Assembly (NCBI GenBank): GCA_000708835.1
Contig: DF236952.1
Coordinates: 421,448 to 485,447 of the forward strand
Direction: 5' to 3'
Length of the DNA: 64,000 nt
From: Klebsormidium nitens
Taxonomy: Eukaryota; Streptophyta; Klebsormidiophyceae; Klebsormidiales; Klebsormidiaceae
The notes under the pieces are model-generated. The model was given only the letters and a program-made list of their open reading frames with translations. It ran no database searches and was not told the origin of the DNA. This document shows, one piece after another, positions 12,701 through 25,300 of this stretch. The translations under genes and the position numbers were made by a program. The stretch's first letter is position 1; each line of letters opens with the position of its first letter.

Positions 12701-15700
12701 TGGTTGCCTGAAGAGCGGCCCATTGTCACAAAATGATTTACATGGACAAGAGCATGTATGCAGATCAAGCACCCAAGAACAACAACAAAAGGATTTGAAG
12801 AGGGCACTAAACAGAAGACTCCATGCCACATTTGAGGCAGGCTGGGAGCAGGGTGGAAAAATAATCTTAAGATTGTCACAAAACAGTGCGAGGCTATACC
12901 TTGTTGTGGTGAAGGTGCCGCTGTCTTGCTTGAGAAAGGCCACAGACTCCACCTGTAGAACAAGGAAGGCAACTGATGACTGCTGTGTTCACAGAGACCC
13001 TGCAAAGATTACAGACCTCAAATCATTATTACCCATGACTCATTTTATTTGAGTTTCGTCAATGATTCGCTTCCAATGGAGGCAACTCGTAAGAATGATG
13101 CCTGGTAACGGTGCCATACACCGCACAGAAGACAGAGACCACCACCACATACTGAACCACAGATGGACAGGGGCCAGCGTGAAAAACTTGCAAAAAGTGG
13201 TTTACAGGCGGGCAAACAAGTGCACAAAGGAAAAGCTTGAATACGACTCATCAAGCATTTCCAGAGTCCCTTTTCTAACGCTTTATGAAAGCACACAAGA
13301 GAGTCAGAGGCCAGCAAACCGGACAGAGGCGAACCACATCCAACATTTAGGCCACATCAAAACTTAAGATGTCCCAAGCCCGTCGTCCCGTTCGCAGCAC
13401 CTGTGGCCGCGGCGGGATAGCGAGGGCTGGGTGCATGTGGCAGGCAGGGTCTTCAGTCCTGAGAGCCGCACTGCTGTCGCTGCCTGGGAACGGGCTCATG
13501 GGCATAGAAACGACCAAGAACCAACTTTAAAGGAGCCAAGACCACTGAACTTCAAGCTGTGAAGAAGTCGTTTCTTATTGAGATGGCAATGAGGTCAAAC
13601 TGCTTTGGACCGCTGCTTTTGGACATTGGAGACAATTGGGAAGGGAATCTACACTTAAATGGAGCATTTCAGTTCTGTAGACTTAGACAAAGAGGATAGG
13701 CACAAGGGACGTACTGACGTAAATGGCCAAGGCGATCAGAAAACTTTGAAGACTGATCATTGTTTGATCCACACCGGCGTGGGCCTATTCGGTTGGAGAA
13801 AGATCTGAATCATCATCTCGCGGGCCAGGGATCCGACGCAGTTGCAAAAATGGAGAAACAATCTACTGCTTACAAGACAAGGGCAAAGTTGGTGAGGGTA
13901 GAGACCACAGAATTGAGAATTTATCAGAGATTCAGATAGAGCTCAGATTTTCTGGTATGCTAACATGTGCAGAAAAACAAGAAGCATGCACCCTCTCAAG
14001 CACCAACCTAAAGTGCAGCATTTGATGAGCAGAACAATCCATTTGGTGGTTGCAAGAGACCTTGGATCAGCTACTGGCTTGGCTCCGTAGAGCTATCGCA
14101 AAGTTGGAATCAGCGTCGATCATTTGGGGAAAGGGTCATCCTTTCCAAGGCCTCTTGCATATATGACATGAGCAGCAGAATAGATGATCTGTGTGTTTCG
14201 GCAATTTAAAAGAGTGGCTTAGAGTTTGTCTGTGTCTGGTAACATCAGACTCTACTGACTACTATCAACAGGGAGCGCAATCAGAAAGGACAAAAGGAAG
14301 CAATGGAAACAAATGAAACCCCTTTCAATGAGGTGGTAATGGTTGTTGATAAAACTCGTAACAAATGATGACAAAACCTAAAGAACTTCAAGATTCCACC
14401 CCCCCTTGATCCAATCAAAAACAATAACTGGTCTGTAGCAGAACAATTCAGCTGCCGAGCAACCTGAGTGTACCAACTCACCTTTCTTTTAGGATGGCAT
14501 TTGTCTGCAGGTTGCAATGTACGTCCGGTAATCCCTGCCGAGAACAAAACAGCAAGGTGAGACATATTGCATTCCCTGCAAAACAAATGGAACTCCCGAG
14601 AGCAGACTCTGGGGTTTGAATGTACACCTCTAAATTCGCCGCTGGTCATTATGTTCACGAGGCGACTCAACGAGGCTAACCTCTGCGGCCGTTGAGGATT
14701 CCTGGACGAAATGGCATTGGGTCCAAGAGAAGACGTTGGCCGCTACGAATGGATGGAACACGACTACCTCAAGAGCAACTTGATGAGGCGATCTGGTTCA
14801 GTCATAAGCTGGTTATGATTGCGCGACAACCCAAGACAGTGGTAATGGTTTTGAAGTACAAACACTAGTGTTCAATAGTAGGATGAGAAAGTGACATTGG
14901 AAAGTGCTCAAACACACAAGGGACATTGATGATAAAGACTGATACGAAAGAATACAAAACTTACCTTGGTTACTTGATCTCCATGAGGGCAAACAGGCCC
15001 TCAATAGTAAGGAACCTCATGCTTGAGAAAGCCATCTCCTCCCAAAATTCTGCAGCTGTCAGCCAACATTGCCATTGAGCGATACTCCGACCGCCATCAG
15101 CAGAAATGCCACACCTGCTGCTGAGGAGTGGGAAGTGCAACGAGGAATGAGAGCGCCGATGCGGCGCCCCCTCAGGTCAAAAGAAGACCGCTGAGAATGG
15201 TGACCTCTGCGAATCTGTGGGTGCTTTGAAGGCTGAAGCCGCCACCTTCTGGCATTGGCGTTGACAGTGCATAGGTCTGGACTCTGAAGTCAGCACTGTG
15301 ACACTGAAAGATTCTCTGGCGCTTTGGTAGAGTTGGAAATCTGGTCATTTGTCGTCAAACTCTCTGGATGCTAAGGCCGTACGATCTGTCAAATCAGGTT
15401 TTGACCGTCGATAGGAAGGCCCTAGGTGAGAGCTGCAACCGTCAGATAAAATAGCGCCACGATCGAACGGATGAGATTGACGTGATCAGACCTAAAGTTC
15501 CTCTCACGCCAAGGTTGCCAGTTGATGCTAGGTACCTAGCTAGCTAGCAAAGCAGCCTGGACAGCAGTCCCTAGATTCGGGATTGAAGACTGGTCATCAG
15601 CTCTTCAGCTCCACGAAAAGGTGCAACAGCGAGGAATTTCAATGTACAAATGCACAAATATGTGCCATGTAAGCCAAGAGCAGAGTACCTAATTGTAAGC

Positions 15701-16387
15701 TGAAAGGGAAATGTGGATTTCTTTGTTTGCGAGATGAGGCTGGGAACCCTGCTGATTGCTGTACCCATTCTTAGGGGGCCTGGTTGCCAAATGCCCACGT
15801 GACCACATCCCAACAGCCCATGACATTTGATTTGGGGCAAGCGCACACACCGATCTGCTTCTCGGCATTGTGCGACACGTTGTGGGGGTAAATCAAATAG
15901 TGCTGAAGAAGGGACCTGAGCTTTGCACTAGAACCCGTGGATTGGACACCAGGGGGGCCTGGGAAGTTTTTGAGACGTGCTAAAACAAGGTTCAATGCTA
16001 CAATAAAACAGCACACTCGCCAACTGCCTACACCAACTTCGTTTCCAATGTAGAACTGCGGCGGAAGGGCGGTGAGGCCTGCCCTCTCTTCTAGCTCGTA
16101 GGTACTTTTACAGCAATCATTGGCCAGCTTGTAGTAAGATTCAAGAACAGCGATCAAGTGAAACTGTGGGGATAATCTGACTAGTTGCTTGCTGGAAAGT
16201 GCGTCAAGCTGCAAGGATCATATTGCAAGACGCTTCCAAGAGTGTTCCGAAGTTGTTCTGAAACGCTGACGGGAAGGAGACGCAGGCCGCTGCGGCGAGC
16301 ACGCAGCTACAAAAATGGAGCACGCAAATCCTTCGCAACAAATGGTGGAAAAGTAGATATAATTTCTGAAAACAAATAAGAGAAAAG
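9732..16387. other. Long gene-free interval between the S28 peptidase and AMT-PP2C genes
   Basis: These 6.6 kb contain only short, mutually overlapping open frames on both strands, none with a recognisable domain. A roughly 17-base segment (TTTACAAGGTGTTTAGC) occurs twice, near 9716 and 9766, at the peptidase stop. A short alternating GC run lies near 10149-10161 and a G run near 10507. Part of the interval could be a long UTR or a non-coding transcript, since minus-strand frames at 12482-12952 and 15771-16214 are the longest, but nothing in the sequence proves this. The region just before 16388 presumably holds the AMT-PP2C promoter. Confidence 0.5.
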
Positions 16388-19300
16388 ATGGACCCTGCGA
16401 CGAACGTCACGGCGCTCGCTCTGCGGGTGGCCACACTCGAGGTGGGACTGCAGGAGCTGGCCGCAACGAGCACGCTCCGGACGCTGGTCGCCGGACACCT
16501 CTGGACGCTGCAAGCGGGCATCTTTGTCTTCCTCATGCAGGCAAGCCCCACCTTCCTCGCGTATGCCACTTGGGTTCTATCGTTCTCGTTTTGAGTATGG
16601 GCATCTGATCTTTCTGTTTTCACCGGTTCGCACCAGATTTTGGATTTGTTTTTCCCCCATCCCCTTGGACATGATTCACCTTATGTCTTTTTGTCCGTAT
16701 AATGAGCATCCTCTCAACTTTGACTTCCTTGGGTTCTTTCTTTGACGTTCCCTGACACACATGTTCTGCTTTTCCCCCCCTTGCACAAGCCTCTTCGGAT
16801 TCTCCCACAGGTCTCGGACCTTAAGTCCTTGTTCTCGAGCCCCTCTGGAAGCTTTGCCTACAAAGTGACAAATTGATTGTCCGCTCTTGCGCTTTTGCTT
16901 GTCAGAACCATGAACATTGTTGTGGGCGCTTAAACAGTTTTCATGTTCTGGGCCTCCTCATAAGGTAACCGAGCCCCAGAATTAAAAAAAAGGGGCACTT
17001 TGGGGTTTAGCCCCCTCTCAAAGTCTTGATGCTGAATTCAAGACGATTCAATCTGGTGATTGCACCATTCCCGCACAAAGGCGTTCGCGCCTTGTACGAC
17101 CCGGGTTACCAAAGTTGTCTGTGAGCAGTCAAGAATCGCAAAAAGTTCCGTTAGCTCAAACGTGAAAGGCAGAGGTGTATAGGGAGCCTCGAAACAGATC
17201 CACTGATGCTGACGTGTATCGGTGCAATCATAGTTGCTGGGTTCAGTGAGTTGCTCATAGCCGGATTGAAAGCATTCTTACTGCAACACGGTTTTGTTTT
17301 CCACAATCAACTGCGCAAGCCGAGATGGTTTGGCAAGAAGTGATGCACACCAGGTGAAAAGCAGAGTAAATGCAGAGAGGTTTTTGCTTTTTGTGTCGTA
17401 CTTTGACACGCTCTGCTGATTGGGGCAGGGAGAGTGCACCTTCAAGACCACGCTCAAAGTCGGACTGAAAGTTCTGATATGATCCTCACGTTTTGCAGGT
17501 CGGATTTGCGCTCGTCGAAGCGGGGACGGTGCGCACGAAGAACACCCGCAACATCATGATAAAAAACATTCTTGACGCCTGCATCTCCGCGGTCGCGTTC
17601 TGGTCGTTTGGATACGCGCTTGCGTACGGGACCGGAAACAAAGTCCTGGGTTGGCGGCACCCGGGTAAGGACGGTTAAGCTTAACCTGTTTGTGTGTGGC
17701 GGTTTGATGACCTTGATGGGGTTACCATATTGGTGGTCAGTGGGGTTCCCCTTTCGTTGGAGCAACATGTAGGCACTATCTCCTCGATTTTGCAGATTGC
17801 TTTTGGATAATCAACGGTCTTCTCGTTCGCCCTTACATTTTATTACATATGGAGATTATTACATGGAGATTATTACATGTGGGAAAATTTTGACTTTCGC
17901 CATAGCTCATGGCTTTCCTTTGCACGTCGCTTCTGGGTCTGCCAAGTTTTCGGTCCCTCTATCCGCATCCATAGCTTATGGTCTCCCTCTGCGCCCTCAG
18001 ATGGCTCTTCGTCCGCCGCGTTCTTCAACGAGCGCGACAAGGTGCGGTGGTTCTACAAGTGGACGTACGCCGCAACGACGGCGACGATCGTGAACGGAGC
18101 GGTGGCGGAGCGAACCAAGTTCCCGGCTTACCTTGTATATAGGTATGCTTACGCACCCGAAAAGCCTTTGGGCTTCGAGAAAGACCTTTGTGGGCCGTAG
18201 CTTTCCAGCGAGTATTGTCGTCTGCTAGTTGGCCCCATGGGCTAGCCGCAAGACTCGTTCTATTTTTGAGGCTTTTTGTCCTGTTCTCAAACCCACGCTT
18301 CCAGCGACCCGGAAGGGGTTTCAAGGATTGAAGGCGGACAGAGTTGGGACAGGGCGGCTTGGGGCCCCGTCTCACCGGGTGGGTGCAGGATTGCACTTCG
18401 CTTGAAAATCTGGGACTTGGAAGTCAGGGTCTGGGCGGTTTGGTTTTGGGCTCGTGACGAGACTTTTTGCCTTCTTTCGAACTTATCACTGTGCACGTCC
18501 CTGTTATGATCCAATCCGTCAAGAAACCTGCATCGCATAGGCAGCACTTCCAGCTTATGTGTGGACTATCTGCGTCTGGTCTGCAGCGCCTCAATCGCAT
18601 CATTCCACTTCGTTCGCATGCCGCGATGAAAAGATCATTTCTCGCAGTGCCCATCTCCTACACTGTCTCCTGAGCGGCTTAACATTCTATCTAACTGTCA
18701 AGCCCCGTGCTTGCTTCTGTGGTTGCTATGTCCTGACTCTGCTGACACTCCCTTTCTGAGCAGCTTTCAAAACCAACACTTAGGAGCCACGTCAGTAATC
18801 GCAATGTGCCTTTAAGATGCACGCCTTTGCCCGTCCCCTGCAGCTCTCTTCCGAGCTCCTATTGTACCTGAGCCCTTATGGATGTCATAAGCTATTGATG
18901 CACCTGCCCATCGCTGCAGTTTTCTTCTGAGCGGCTTCATCTACCCGGTGGTCGTCCATCTGATGTGGTCTGCTGATGGGCTGCTGAGCCCTTATACGTA
19001 CCATAAGATATTGGGCGGGGACGGGTATATCGACCTGGCGGGGGCGACCATTGTGCACGTGACAGGGGGGGTAAGCTATCCCCACGGGTTGGATATGGTT
19101 GGTGGAGTCTGGTCTGAGTCTGGTCTGAACTCGTATGATTTTGTCAATTCTTAGGAGAAGGCTTCTTCTGAGGTATGCGGCCAAGAAATCTGCACCAATT
19201 AACACGTACCGGAACAAGCGCATAAGGATGCGTGCCGCTTTAATGACCTTGATAAACTCGGTCCATGACTCCGTAGATTCACATGGTTTCGAAGTTTCCT

Positions 19301-22300
19301 CCGATTATCCCTACGTGCCCCTTGCTCAGGGGAGCTAGTCATTTCTTTGAATCGGACAAATCGAAGCAAAATAAGCCTTTAAATTCAACTGCAAATTCAA
19401 TTTTTACCCCGTGCAACTCAGATTCACCTGGGCGCTGAGGAAGGGGCCCCTGCATAAGCACCAGTACTTCGAGCTGAGTGTTGTTTCAACCCTGTACTGA
19501 AACCTTGATATACTCTAACCAACCTGGTGCATCCCCAATCCCTTCTCAGCAAACAAGCTTTCTGGCCGCCTGGATGGTTGGCTCCCTGCAGCAACACCAG
19601 TTCTCGATCCAAGTTCTGACTGTCACCATCTAAAGCGACTTCTATTTTTCGTAACACCGCACTAAACTCTTTCTTAACCCTGGCAGTTAACGAGCTTTTT
19701 GGGCGCTTGGATGGTTGGCCCCCGCATCGGTCGCTTCGACATCGACGGCAAGCCGATCGAGTTCAAGCACCACTCGATCGCCTTCATTGCAACCGGGACT
19801 TTGATTCTTTGGGTCGGCTTCTACGGGTTCAACGGCGGGAGTGTGTACATATCCGACGACCTCCAGGTTAGTGCTTTCTACACCTAACTGGTTATTGACA
19901 GCCGATCACGTCATCACCGCGACTCATATTTTTGGGTCGGCTTCTTTGGGTTCAATGGCGGAAGGGTACACATATCCAACGACCTGCAGGTTAGCGCTCT
20001 TCTATTCCTTCAATCAGAGTCTGACTGCAGAATGTATTGTTTGTATGAGTCTCACTATCTTCGTCCGCTTGTGCAACTTTGATGGCGGGAATGTGTACAT
20101 ATTTAACGACCTGCACTATAGCGGAATCTCCAATTTTTGGATAGATTCTGTTAGAAGTCAACGTTTTGTCACGCCGGAATGCTTCAGGGCGCTTGCAAGG
20201 GCCATGGGGACTGCCGTAAAGGGTCGACATCTTAGGATGCAAAGAGGTTCGGACGCAGACGTCCAGTTCTGTCGAGGAAGTCGCAACTCGGTCGAGAGGA
20301 GAGGGTTATTCAAGCCTTGCCAAAACTGCCTTTGAGCCAGAAAAGCGTATCTTATAACCTTTTCCGAGCCAAGTTGCTACAAACGAGTGGGTAGTGTCAG
20401 TTGAAGGGGCCAAACTTGCTCATCATCAACAGATAGTTCCGAGCAAAGCCGTCCAAACCAAGCCCTCTGGCTTTCTTAAAACCCAGGTTACTTTTCCGTT
20501 ACAGTTATGGCTCGACACGATCGCGCGCATCATGATGAACGCGACGGTCTCGGCGGCGTTCTCGGGGCTCACTGTCTTTGCGGTGTCGCTCATGGCGTCA
20601 AGGGCGGTGCAGCCGTCGGACACGTTCAATGGCGTGATTGGGGGCCTTGTGGCGGCGTCTGCAACAGCGTGAGTGATTTGTTTTACCGGAGTGGCGTTTC
20701 CCGGAATTCCGAGAAGAATTCCAGAAACCTTCCAGGTGTTTCCAAGCCCCTTCCGCTGCCTTTGAAATTCAAAGATGATTTTGACTTTTGGAAGTCAACA
20801 CACGTTCTACGGCGTGAACGGGGGCCTTGTGGCAGCGTCCGCAACAGCATAAGTGATATGTCGAAGTGGAGTTCCTTTCGCGGAGATCTTTAGAGGATTC
20901 TAGAAGCTTCTGAGCTGTCTCTTATGTTGACTCTGATCTTGAAACGCGGTACGCTCTGGAAGACAAGACACGTTCAACGGCGTGATTGGGGGCCTCGTGG
21001 CGGCGTTAGCAACAGCGCGAGTGGCAGAGTTACCTTTACTGGGAGATAGCTCGAAGTGCAGTCTCGTCGGAACTGCTTAAGCGTTTCCTTGGACGTTTGT
21101 AGAAATCTTGCAGTCTATGTCCAGGCTGCTTATGCTGATAGGAACACAAAACCGGCTCTTGAAGACGAGAGACGTTTGTTGTGTCTCATGGTGCACGCCC
21201 GAGACAAAAATAATGGGATCACCTCGATCGTAGGTTTTAGGCAAGCCGCTCAGATCGACGCTGACTTCACAACACTGGCAATCCAGCGTACCTCGTTCCA
21301 CGCTACTCTGATATCCATCGCTTAGAGAAGGACGACAGATGTTTTATACCGCATTTTCAGACGGCCGAAGCATCTCGGTACCTGGGAACCCTGAATATCC
21401 AACCCCGTAATGTGCGGGGGCTCTTAACCCCAAAGCTCCTCACCCAATCTCCAGGAGCGTACCCAGACATGGGCGGCATGCATCGTGGGCTTGCTTTCGG
21501 GGCGCACCTACTTTAGTGGCAGCTGGATGTCATATATTATGCTCGGCATAGCTGTTTCAGTTTCCAGGTCATCAATAAGCCCAGAACGGCTCGGCCTAAC
21601 AGTCCTAAACCTTTATCTCCAGGAGCGTAACCCAGTCATGGACGGCGTGCATCGTGGGCTTCATCTCAGGCCTCGACTATTTCGGCAGCAGCCGGATCCC
21701 AAATCACGCTGGGAATAGCAGTTTCCAGGACTCTTAACCCAGAGTCATAACCTCCTTGTTTTCAGGAGCGTAACCCAGACGTGGGCTGCGTGCATTGTGG
21801 GCTTCCTCTCGGGCCTCGCCTACTTTGGCAGCAGCCGCCGGGTTTCAAACTAACGCCAGGAATAGCAGTTCCAGGACGTTAACCCTGACTCATAACCTCC
21901 TTCTTTTCAGGAGCGTAACCCAGACGTGGGCCGCATGCATCGTGGGCTTCCTCTCCGGCCTCCCCTACTTTGGCAGCAGCCGCCGGGGTTTAAACTTACG
22001 CCAGGAAAAGCAGTTCCAGGACGTTAACCCTAACTCATAACCCCCTGAGTTTCAGGAGCGTAACCCAGACGTGGGCCGCGTGCATCGTGGGCTTCCTCTC
22101 GGGCCTCGCCTACTTCGGCGGCAGCCGCCTCTTCCTGTGGCTGCACATCGACGATCCCGTAAACGCCGCGGCGGTCCACTTGTGCTGCGGCTGCGTGGGG
22201 GGCCTCGCGGTGGGTCTCTTTGCGACAAACGACGGGATCCGCGCAGCATATGGGATTCCGCAGCCGCGCGCGCAGGGGCTGGTGTACGGGGGGGACTTCA

Positions 22301-25300
22301 CGCTGCTGGGAACGCAGGTAAGTCGACAATGTGAATACTCTAGCTCGGTGGGTTTGCAACGAACGATGGGATCCGCGCAGCGTATGGAATAGCGCAGCCA
22401 CGGGCGCAGGGGCTGCTGTACGAAGGAGACTTGACATTGCTGGGAACGCAGGTGAGTAGGCGGTGTAAATACTCTTGATGTGTTAAGGAAACGGTGTGTG
22501 GAGGAAGTTAACAATGCTGGGAGCGGAGGTGAGTAGGCAATGTGCATATCCAGATGTGTTTAGGGGCTTGTACGGGGGGGACTTCACACTGCTGGGAACG
22601 CAGGTGAATACGCGGTGTGAATACTCCAGGTGTGTTCGGGGGCTGGTGTAGGGGGGGGACTTCACACTGCTGGGCATGCACGTGAGTCGGCGGTGCGGAT
22701 TCCCAGCCCCGCTCAGAGGCTAGTGATGACAGCATTTGTATCGGTTGAACGAGTCCGACGTCTTTGCAGGTGGTGGGTCTGTTGTTGATCATCGGCTAAG
22801 TAGGCGCAACCTCATAGCGCATGTTTGTCATCCTACCTGTCATCAGGAAATCTCCTGAAACGGATACTCGTCGCAATCTCTGTTATTAGTTTCAAGTTTT
22901 CTGATTCTTGTAATAAGTATCTTTGAAACCACCTCGCTATGTTTTGCAGGTGGTGGGTTTGTTGCTCATCATCGGTTGGGTGGGCGCGACCGCGTTCTGC
23001 ATGTTCTTCATCCTTCTCGTCACGGGGAACCTCCGTAGCAGCCGGCAGGCAGAGGAGGTGAGCTCCTGAGTTTATTGGGCCGTCTCAAGCAACAGTAGTA
23101 ATCTCTTGAAGTGCTCGGCGGACAGCTAGCTCCAGGTTGGGGCTTAGGGCGGCCTTTGGCGCGGAGCCAAGCGGGCTACGGCGTTCTTTCTGATACTATT
23201 GTCTGTTGGGGCTGGTTCCCGTGATTCGACTATTGATTGAGGCTTTTTCTGTAGTGGGCGTCTAGACATACGGCGCCTCTCTCGTTCTCAAAGGACGCAA
23301 CAGCAACTGTGGGGCCGCCAGCGATCAATCGCTGCTACCGCGGGGCACTTGCGATGTTATCTTCATCGCACAGTACCACCCATGCTCGACCCTTTCCGAA
23401 ACTCAGAAGACCGTTCTAAGATACTGAACGGGCGATTCTATGCCACGTTGGTCTAGACGTTCCATACCGCGGCAACATGTCCGACGAGCTCCCTGCGCAA
23501 GTGTTCTTGCGCAGAGCGTTTCCTTGACAGATGGCAACGAGACGATCTGGCAGCACTCCGGTATCTCGGGTGTCAAGTCCCCAAAGTTCATTAGCCCTGA
23601 TTTTGGAAACCGGTTCCGCAGGTTGGTCTGGACGTTGCATACCACAGCGGCACCTCCGACGAGCTCCCCGCGCAAGAGCAGGGCATTTTTGTGGGCGCAA
23701 ATCATCAATACGTTCCGGCGGCGCTTGCTTTCTCTGGTTCTTAGAATTTCAACAGCTGCAATTCTGAACTTACAATTGCCATTTGCAGGTTGGTCTCGAT
23801 GTTGCGTATCACGGGGGCACCTCCGACGAGCTCCCCGCGCAAGAGCAGGGCGTCTTTGTGGGCGCCATCAACAAGACGATCCGGCGGCGGCTCAGCTCGA
23901 GTGGGTTCGGGTCGTGCCGGAAGAACGTGCAGTGGTGGCGCAGCCGCTCGTTCTTGGGCCTCCCGGGGTTCCAAAAGAACCTGAAGCGGACCCCCCTGGG
24001 GCAGTACGCGCTGTCGACGTACGAGGCCAACTACTTGATGGAGGACACGTGGCATGTGAGTGTTGCTGTGCTTTTTGACTGATTGATAGGCGTTTAGGGT
24101 TTCAGGGTTTCGTCCTACAGTGTCGTCAGCCTTAGCAGCTGCCGGGTTTTCAGTAGAATTTGAAGCGGACCTGGGGCATATGTCCTGTCGACATATGAGG
24201 CGAACTACCTGATAGAGGACACGTGACATAAGCGTATTTCTGTGCCTTTTTGGAAGACAAGGATTCAGGGTCTCATTTCACTGTGAGATTAGAGGTAACT
24301 GCTTTCTAAAAGCAACTATCGGGCTTCCAAAGAACATGAAGCAAACCCTGGGGGAGCGCGGTGTCGACTACCCTCTTGGGAGCCACGTGGCGTTGGGATC
24401 TCAAGCCTTTTGAAAGGTTCAACGTTTCGGGACGGTCTTGGACGGGGAACCAGAAGCTGAGGGGATTTAGTGGGATTTAGTGACGGCAGAAATCTGAAGG
24501 TGCGCAGAACCATCGCAGAGGTCGTAGTTTGTGGGGATATTGAAAAGCATCGCTGGATCTGACGGCGATCCTGACACTGATTATGCTGCCCCCCTCGCCA
24601 GATGGATTCCCTCCCCAACCTGATGTACATGGGCGTTTTCGACGGGCACGGCGGCACAGAGGCCGCCACCTTTGCGAAGGAGCGACTGCACGAGCATCTC
24701 CAAGGTGAGGAATGATACCCCCAGTTCCTTCGTCCTACAGTAGTTTTTCTGCACTGGGCGCAGTTTCGATCACGACTTGGAAAGGTCGAGCAGCATCACT
24801 TGGAAATAGGAGCGTTGCACGGACGCCTTTATCCTTTGAGGCGTTGCTGCTTGCCGAATAGCGATTACACGAGCATCTGCAGGGGATGAGGTAGCTGCTC
24901 AATCTCTGTTTCTTCATACTGCTGACCGCCACCTGCAGTCTGTCCGTAGACGTCCGCAGTCTTTCTTGCGAAACGTTGCAGTCTGTCTTACACAACCTCG
25001 AAAAGCTCCCTCTCAAAGCGTCACTGGCAAAAGTAGGCGTTCTGGCTGCGGACCCAAAGTTCGACGTGTGTGCGTCCAAATATTCACTTGTCGTAGATTG
25101 TTCGACTGACCACACCGGTTTTCTGAAACCCGCAGATTCACGGCAGAGAATGGTCTCTCGGAGATAAGTTTCGATTTTATGTTGAGTCAGGTGTATGTTG
25201 AGTTAGATCAGTACCCCGGGCGCAAACAAACTAAGAACCTAAACCCAAAGTTAACATGCTCCGCACCCGTACCCACCCTAAACCCCCAAACCAACCTCAC

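Noticed and set aside
12482-13052. Plus frame of 160 codons and minus frame of 156 codons
   Set aside because: Opposed overlapping frames with no family resemblance, low-complexity composition and no supporting splice structure.
15771-16214. Minus-strand frame of 147 codons just upstream of AMT-PP2C
   Set aside because: No recognisable motif. It could be part of an unknown gene, but the sequence alone does not support it.
21440-22700. The exon 7 copies as functional mutually exclusive exons
   Set aside because: Upstream copies lack donors and downstream copies lack acceptors, and most have drifted. They cannot be complete cassette exons.
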